Origin: Lysinibacillus fusiformis
GTDB lineage: Bacteria > Bacillota > Bacilli > Bacillales_A > Planococcaceae
Direction: 5' to 3'
DNA: 64,000 bases
NCBI RefSeq assembly: GCF_016925635.1
Contig: NZ_CP070490.1
Span: 2,300,001-2,364,000 of the forward strand
The notes beneath the pieces were generated by a model. That model was not told the origin of the DNA, did no database searches, and worked only from the letters and a program-made list of their open reading frames with translations. Position 1 is the stretch's first letter; each line of letters opens with the position of its first letter. This document shows positions 60,453 through 64,000 of this stretch, piece by piece. The position numbers and the translations under genes are program-made.

Positions 60453-61283
60453 TTATATTTCAGTTACTGTTACTTGAGGAGCACCAAAACGGGATTTCGC
60501 TCCATGCATGACAGGACCTACATAATCATTTAGCGCCCAGCCGTGTGCGATGGCTGCGGATACAAACTCTTTCGCTTCAATGACAGAGTCTTTAATAGAA
60601 AGACCGTTAGCAAGATTGGCTGTTACAGAAGCAGCAAATGTACAGCCTGCACCGTGGTTATTAGTAGAAGCAACTTTTTCAGCTTCTAATAAGTAGAATG
60701 TTTCACCATCAAAGAATAAGTCTGTTGCTTTTTCAGTGGCTAGTGCTTTTCCACCTTTAATGACAACAGCTTTAGCCCCTAGTTCGTGGATTTTACGAGC
60801 TGCGATCTTCATGTCATCAATGTTTTTTGGTGTACCTGTGCCAGCTAATTGTCCCGCTTCAAAAAGATTTGGTGTTGTTACCGCTGCTAGTGGTAAAAGA
60901 TGCTGAACCATAGCATCTGTGTTTCCAGGATTCAGTACTTCATCGTCACCTTTACATACCATAACAGGATCGATGACAACATTTGGAGTGCCTGAATTTG
61001 CGATAGCCTCTCCAGCAATGCGAATAATTTCTTCTGTTGAGAGCATCCCTGTCTTAATGGCATCAATTCCTGTGGAAAGAGCTGTGTCAATTTGTTTTTG
61101 TAGTAACTCAGTTGGCAAAGGTGTGACGTTGTGTGTCCAGCCATTCGGGTCCATTGTTACGACAACTGTTAATGCCACCATACCATATGTACCATGCTCT
61201 TGGAATGTTTTGAGATCAGCCTGCATCCCTGCGCCGCCTGATGTATCTGATCCTGCAATTGTTAATGTTTTTTTTAGAGTCAT
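60453..61283 (-). CDS. pdxK: Pyridoxine/pyridoxal/pyridoxamine kinase (ThiD-related PdxK)
   Basis: Phosphorylates B6 vitamers. It has 276 residues. Ribokinase-fold motifs are TIAGSDTSGGAGMQADLKTFQEHG, VIDPVMVCKGDDEVL and the anion-hole motif NNHGAGCTFAASV with the catalytic Asp replaced by Cys in the GAGC pattern, as in the Bacillus PdxK/ThiD2 group. HMP kinase (ThiD) is the close alternative. No thiamine genes are nearby, and ung, ywdI and ywdK next door match the B. subtilis pdxK neighbourhood. Confidence 0.87.
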   Translation of the reverse strand: MTLKKTLTIAGSDTSGGAGMQADLKTFQEHGTYGMVALTVVVTMDPNGWTHNVTPLPTELLQKQIDTALSTGIDAIKTGMLSTEEIIRIAGEAIANSGTPNVVIDPVMVCKGDDEVLNPGNTDAMVQHLLPLAAVTTPNLFEAGQLAGTGTPKNIDDMKIAARKIHELGAKAVVIKGGKALATEKATDLFFDGETFYLLEAEKVASTNNHGAGCTFAASVTANLANGLSIKDSVIEAKEFVSAAIAHGWALNDYVGPVMHGAKSRFGAPQVTVTEI

Positions 61284-61458
61284 GTAAAAGATCCCCTTTA
61301 TCGTTAAGAGTTATAAAATTACCTTCTAGTATAGTCCGATTCTGATTCTATAAGAATAGCCAGAATACTATATTTTTATATGGTCAGTTTCAACTGATGC
61401 TTGAATTCATCTTTAATTTTTTGTACCGTTGTAAGAAGAGAAAGGGGCTTAAAGAACG

Positions 61459-62136
61459 ATGAAACAAGTATTCCCGAATGATTGGCAAGAAGTACTCAAA
61501 GAAGAGTTGGAAAAACCGTACTATCAACAACTACGTCAATTTGTCGCAAATGAATATTCGACACAAACCATTTATCCACCAATGAATGATGTGATGAACG
61601 CATTTTATACAACAGCATATCATGATGTGAAGGTTGTTATTTTAGGACAAGACCCATATCATGGACCTAATCAAGCGCATGGGTTAAGCTTTTCTGTTAA
61701 ACCAGGTATTCCACATCCTCCTAGCTTACGGAATATGTTTCAAGAGCTACAGGATGATTTAGGCTGTCCAATTCCCCAAAATGGAACGCTAACAAAGTGG
61801 GCTGAACAGGGTGTTATGCTATTAAATACGGTGCTTACGGTTCGAGCAGGACAAGCAAATTCGCATAAGGAACAAGGTTGGGAGCAATTTACCGATGCTG
61901 TTATCGATCTATTAGCTGCAAGAGAAGAGCCACTAATTTTTGTATTGTGGGGTAAACCAGCGCAACGCAAAAAGCAATTAATCCGAAAATATAAAACACC
62001 TCATGTCATACTCGAAGCGCCACACCCAAGTCCATTAAGTGCTTATCGAGGATTCTTCGGTAGTAAACCTTATTCAAAGATTAATCAACAATTAGTGGAG
62101 TGGGGCAAGCAGCCAATTGATTGGTGTTTAGAATAG
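61459..62136 (+). CDS. ung: Uracil-DNA glycosylase, family 1
   Basis: Excises uracil from DNA. It has 225 residues. The water-activating loop [18 protein letters not shown] has the catalytic Asp, and the Leu/His intercalation motif is [19 protein letters not shown]. The length is standard, and AAAGGGG precedes the ATG. Confidence 0.96.
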   Translation: MKQVFPNDWQEVLKEELEKPYYQQLRQFVANEYSTQTIYPPMNDVMNAFYTTAYHDVKVVILGQDPYHGPNQAHGLSFSVKPGIPHPPSLRNMFQELQDDLGCPIPQNGTLTKWAEQGVMLLNTVLTVRAGQANSHKEQGWEQFTDAVIDLLAAREEPLIFVLWGKPAQRKKQLIRKYKTPHVILEAPHPSPLSAYRGFFGSKPYSKINQQLVEWGKQPIDWCLE

Positions 62137-62211
62137 ATTGGCACAAATCGTTTACTTTATACACTTAATTAATCATGATACAGTTAATATAGAAGAAAGT
62201 GAGGGACGACG

Positions 62212-62388
62212 ATGAAGGTGAATTGTTTTAAATGTCAATTTTTTAAAGTAACCTGGGACCCTCAAACCCCACGAGCATGTGTAGCTTATGGCTTTAAAAC
62301 AAAGCAAATACCATCCGTTGTTGTGAAGCAATCCTCGGGTGTGGATTGTTTAAAATTCGTACCAAAAGTAGAAAGTGGGAGAATGTAA
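62212..62388 (+). CDS. Small conserved CxxC protein (58 aa)
   Basis: A short gene of 58 codons starting MKVNCFKCQFFKVTWDPQTP, with one CxxC near the N terminus and single cysteines in RACVAYGF and GVDCLKF. The four cysteines could bind a metal such as zinc. GAGGGACGACG precedes the ATG, and the stop TAA shares its last base with the ATG of ywdI (TAATG), strong evidence for translational coupling. The function is unknown; I believe similar small proteins occur in other Bacillales, but this needs a search. Confidence 0.8.
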   Translation: MKVNCFKCQFFKVTWDPQTPRACVAYGFKTKQIPSVVVKQSSGVDCLKFVPKVESGRM

Positions 62389-62654
62389 TGATTTCTTATC
62401 AAGCCGTTATACAGCAACTTGAAAAACAATTATCTAGTGCAAAAAATGCGGGGAATGATCAGCAAATTCGTGAGGCCCTTACAGCCATCAGAGCATTATG
62501 TGATGTGGTGTTAGATTCTCCAGGTGATACAGCATCTATCACTCCCCATAAGCATGTACCGCAGATGCTTGTAACAGAGTCAAAACCATCCACTTTATAT
62601 ACAGCAAAGATTGAAGAAGATGGAGCAAATGGTGATTCCATTTTTGATTTTTAA
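62388..62654 (+). CDS. ywdI: YwdI family protein (DUF5327)
   Basis: An 88-residue soluble protein with an N-terminal helical hairpin (AVIQQLEKQLSSAKNAGNDQQIREALTAIRALCDVVL) and a loosely structured acidic tail. It matches YwdI by size, pattern and neighbourhood with ung and ywdK. The function is unknown. It starts at ATG 62388, which overlaps the preceding stop by one base; the in-frame ATG at 62346 lies inside that gene. Confidence 0.78.
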   Translation: MISYQAVIQQLEKQLSSAKNAGNDQQIREALTAIRALCDVVLDSPGDTASITPHKHVPQMLVTESKPSTLYTAKIEEDGANGDSIFDF

Positions 62655-62681
62655 TTCATTTAAAAGGTAGGGTAACGAGAA

Positions 62682-63062
62682 ATGAAAAGATTTATCGTGA
62701 CAGGTGCTCTTCATGGCCTATTAGCAGTGGCATTCGGTGCATTCGGTGCACATGCTTTAAAGGAAGTTTTAGATGAATATAGTCAAGGTATTTGGGAAAC
62801 GGCTGTGCAATATCAAATGTTTCACGCTACTGGATTACTAGTTATTGGTCTATTAATGAGCTCTAAATTATTAGGTGAAGTAAAACAATTAAATCTAGCA
62901 GGAATATTCTTTAATCTTGGCATTGTTTTCTTTTCTGGTAGCTTATATGTGCTAGCAATAAGTGGTATTAAAGTATTGGGAGCTATTACACCAATTGGTG
63001 GTGTACTATTTTTAGCTGGATGGCTACTTATTATTTTAACTGCTCTCAAACATGCTCGTTAA
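62682..63062 (+). CDS. ywdK: DUF423/YwdK family membrane protein
   Basis: A 126-residue protein with four membrane spans. FGAFGAHALKEVLDEYSQGIWETAVQYQMFHATGLL is the strongly conserved DUF423 opening, and SGSLYVLAISGIKVLGAITPIGGVLFLAGW the closing part. No biochemical function is known. It ends the ung-linked plus-strand run. Confidence 0.92.
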   Translation: MKRFIVTGALHGLLAVAFGAFGAHALKEVLDEYSQGIWETAVQYQMFHATGLLVIGLLMSSKLLGEVKQLNLAGIFFNLGIVFFSGSLYVLAISGIKVLGAITPIGGVLFLAGWLLIILTALKHAR

Positions 63063-63072
63063 TTTTAAATTG

Positions 63073-63104
63073 ACTCTCTTACATGATTTGTAGGAGAGTT
63101 TTTC
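63073..63104 (+). terminator. Terminator after ywdK
   Basis: ACTCTCTTAC pairs with GTAGGAGAGT (one G-T pair) around a seven-base loop, followed by TTTT. Confidence 0.88.
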
Positions 63105-63225
63105 TTTGTTATCAGTCATTTTCTAAAGATAGCAATTTAAATCCTATCCATTTTGTAAGAATTTATAGTACACTACTAATATTACTTGCAATATTTCGAA
63201 AATATCAAAAGTGAGGTTATGTAGT

Positions 63226-64000
63226 ATGGAAAAACTATTTGCATTAATAGATGCAAACTATGATGAGATGGTAGGGATTCGTCGTCATTTACATCAATAT
63301 CCTGAATTATCCTTTGAAGAAGTGGAAACGCCAGCCTATATAGCTGCTTTTCATAGAGAATTGGGTCATGAGGTTCGTGAAGGAGTGGGAGAACGTGGTG
63401 TCGTAGCGATATTACGTGGTGGAAAGCCTGGTAAAACAGTAGCATTGCGAGCTGATTTTGACGCATTAGCGATACAAGAGGAGAATGATGTACCGTATCA
63501 ATCTAAAATAGCTGGAAAAATGCATGCTTGTGGACATGATGGACATACAGCTACATTACTTGGACTAGCTAAGGCACTGAATGCGATGAAGGACGAAATT
63601 GCTGGCAATGTGGTATTTATTCATCAGCATGCAGAGGAAGTAGCACCAGGTGGAGCTAAGCCGGTGATAGAGGATGGTTGTTTAGATGGCGTAGATGTAA
63701 TTTTTGGTACGCATTTATGGGCGCCTACACCATTAGGAGAAATTTTAGTGAAAGATGGAGCCATTATGGCAGCTGCAGATAAAGTAGAAATCACGGTTCA
63801 AGGGAAGGGTGGACATGGCGCAGAGCCGCATCATTCCATTGATGCTGTTACCCTTGCCTCACAATTTGTCGTCAATGCTCAACAGCTTGTTTCAAGACGT
63901 ATTGATCCATTGAAATCAGCTGTTTTAACAATTGGTCATTTTGAGGCCATTAATCCGTTTAATGTTATTGCTGATCGAGTAGTATTGGCAGGAACAATTC
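63226..64000 (+). CDS. M20 family amidohydrolase, N-terminal part (cut by window edge)
   Basis: Metal-dependent amidohydrolase of the peptidase M20D/AmhX-HipO type; 258 codons are in the window. The opening MVGIRRHLHQYPELSFEE, the metal site HACGHDGHTATLLG, HQHAEEVAPGGAKPVIEDG and the dimerisation-domain start GKGGHGAEPHHSIDAV are all present. Substrates in the family include N-acyl amino acids, hippurate and indole-3-acetyl amino acids. The C-terminal part lies beyond the window. Confidence 0.93.
   Translation, partial: MEKLFALIDANYDEMVGIRRHLHQYPELSFEEVETPAYIAAFHRELGHEVREGVGERGVVAILRGGKPGKTVALRADFDALAIQEENDVPYQSKIAGKMHACGHDGHTATLLGLAKALNAMKDEIAGNVVFIHQHAEEVAPGGAKPVIEDGCLDGVDVIFGTHLWAPTPLGEILVKDGAIMAAADKVEITVQGKGGHGAEPHHSIDAVTLASQFVVNAQQLVSRRIDPLKSAVLTIGHFEAINPFNVIADRVVLAGTI

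Noticed and set aside
1..64000. CRISPR array, tRNA or rRNA genes, prophage or conjugative element
   Set aside because: I saw no regularly spaced repeats with unique spacers, no tRNA or rRNA sequence, and no integrase, capsid or relaxase genes.

Overview
The window is chromosomal DNA of an AT-rich, Gram-positive Bacillaceae/Planococcaceae-type bacterium, most likely Lysinibacillus or a close relative (inferred, not tested by a search). Three things point there: three Firmicute-style cis-regulatory RNAs (SAM-I, T-box, preQ1-I), purine-rich ribosome binding sites throughout, and gene sets that parallel Bacillus subtilis (yngJ-yngE-like, mtnE/mtnU, ywdI/ywdK with ung and pdxK, and yojF with bacillithiol deacetylase). 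I see no rRNA, tRNA, CRISPR array, transposase or prophage. All calls were made by eye, without database searches.

Layout. 0-10.3 kb: the 5' part of topB (minus strand), a TetR-type regulator, a palindromic operator, and a seven-gene branched-chain acyl-CoA (leucine/isovalerate) degradation operon ending in a terminator. 10.4-15.8 kb: single genes for a VanZ-like protein, a degenerate SprA-related protein, a YbaK-type deacylase, a YczE-type membrane protein, a P-loop ATPase and kbl. 15.9-25.0 kb: a methionine-linked block. A SAM-I riboswitch leads a minus-strand run metQ-metN-metP that continues without a gap into a crotonase, a 2-hydroxy-acid oxidase and a class III CoA-transferase. On the far side of a PPC/DUF296 gene and a GC-rich repeat lie the divergent methionine-salvage genes mtnE and mtnU. 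25.1-31.3 kb: a PucR regulator diverges from a likely beta-alanine/omega-amino-acid catabolic operon whose permease carries an in-frame amber codon.

31.7-43.2 kb: an eleven-gene catabolic cluster. It has a peptide-type ABC importer, two TIM-barrel sugar isomerase/epimerase-like enzymes around a Gfo/Idh/MocA oxidoreductase, a ROK repressor, an asparaginase-II-type amidohydrolase and a BadF/GlcNAc-kinase-like sugar kinase. No glycoside hydrolase is present. This is the best candidate for an undescribed pathway. 43.3-50.7 kb: rodA/ftsW-like, a chemotaxis receptor, an SDR-type threonine dehydrogenase, an acyl-CoA ligase, and a solitary trpB under a Trp-specific T-box.

50.9-64 kb: queT with a preQ1 riboswitch, a TrpXYZ-like ABC importer, ilvA, a TerC-type protein, a 0.5 kb composite repeat flanked by two near-identical terminator hairpins, bshB2-yojF, a small membrane protein, an acyl-CoA thioesterase, pdxK, ung, a small CxxC gene not previously listed as an ORF, ywdI, ywdK and the start of an M20 amidohydrolase.

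A recurrent architectural theme is that all three ABC importer operons place the substrate-binding-protein gene first and follow it with an intercistronic hairpin. Many genes have in-frame upstream start codons that sit on or inside the ribosome binding site; in those cases I chose the start with correct spacing and say so.
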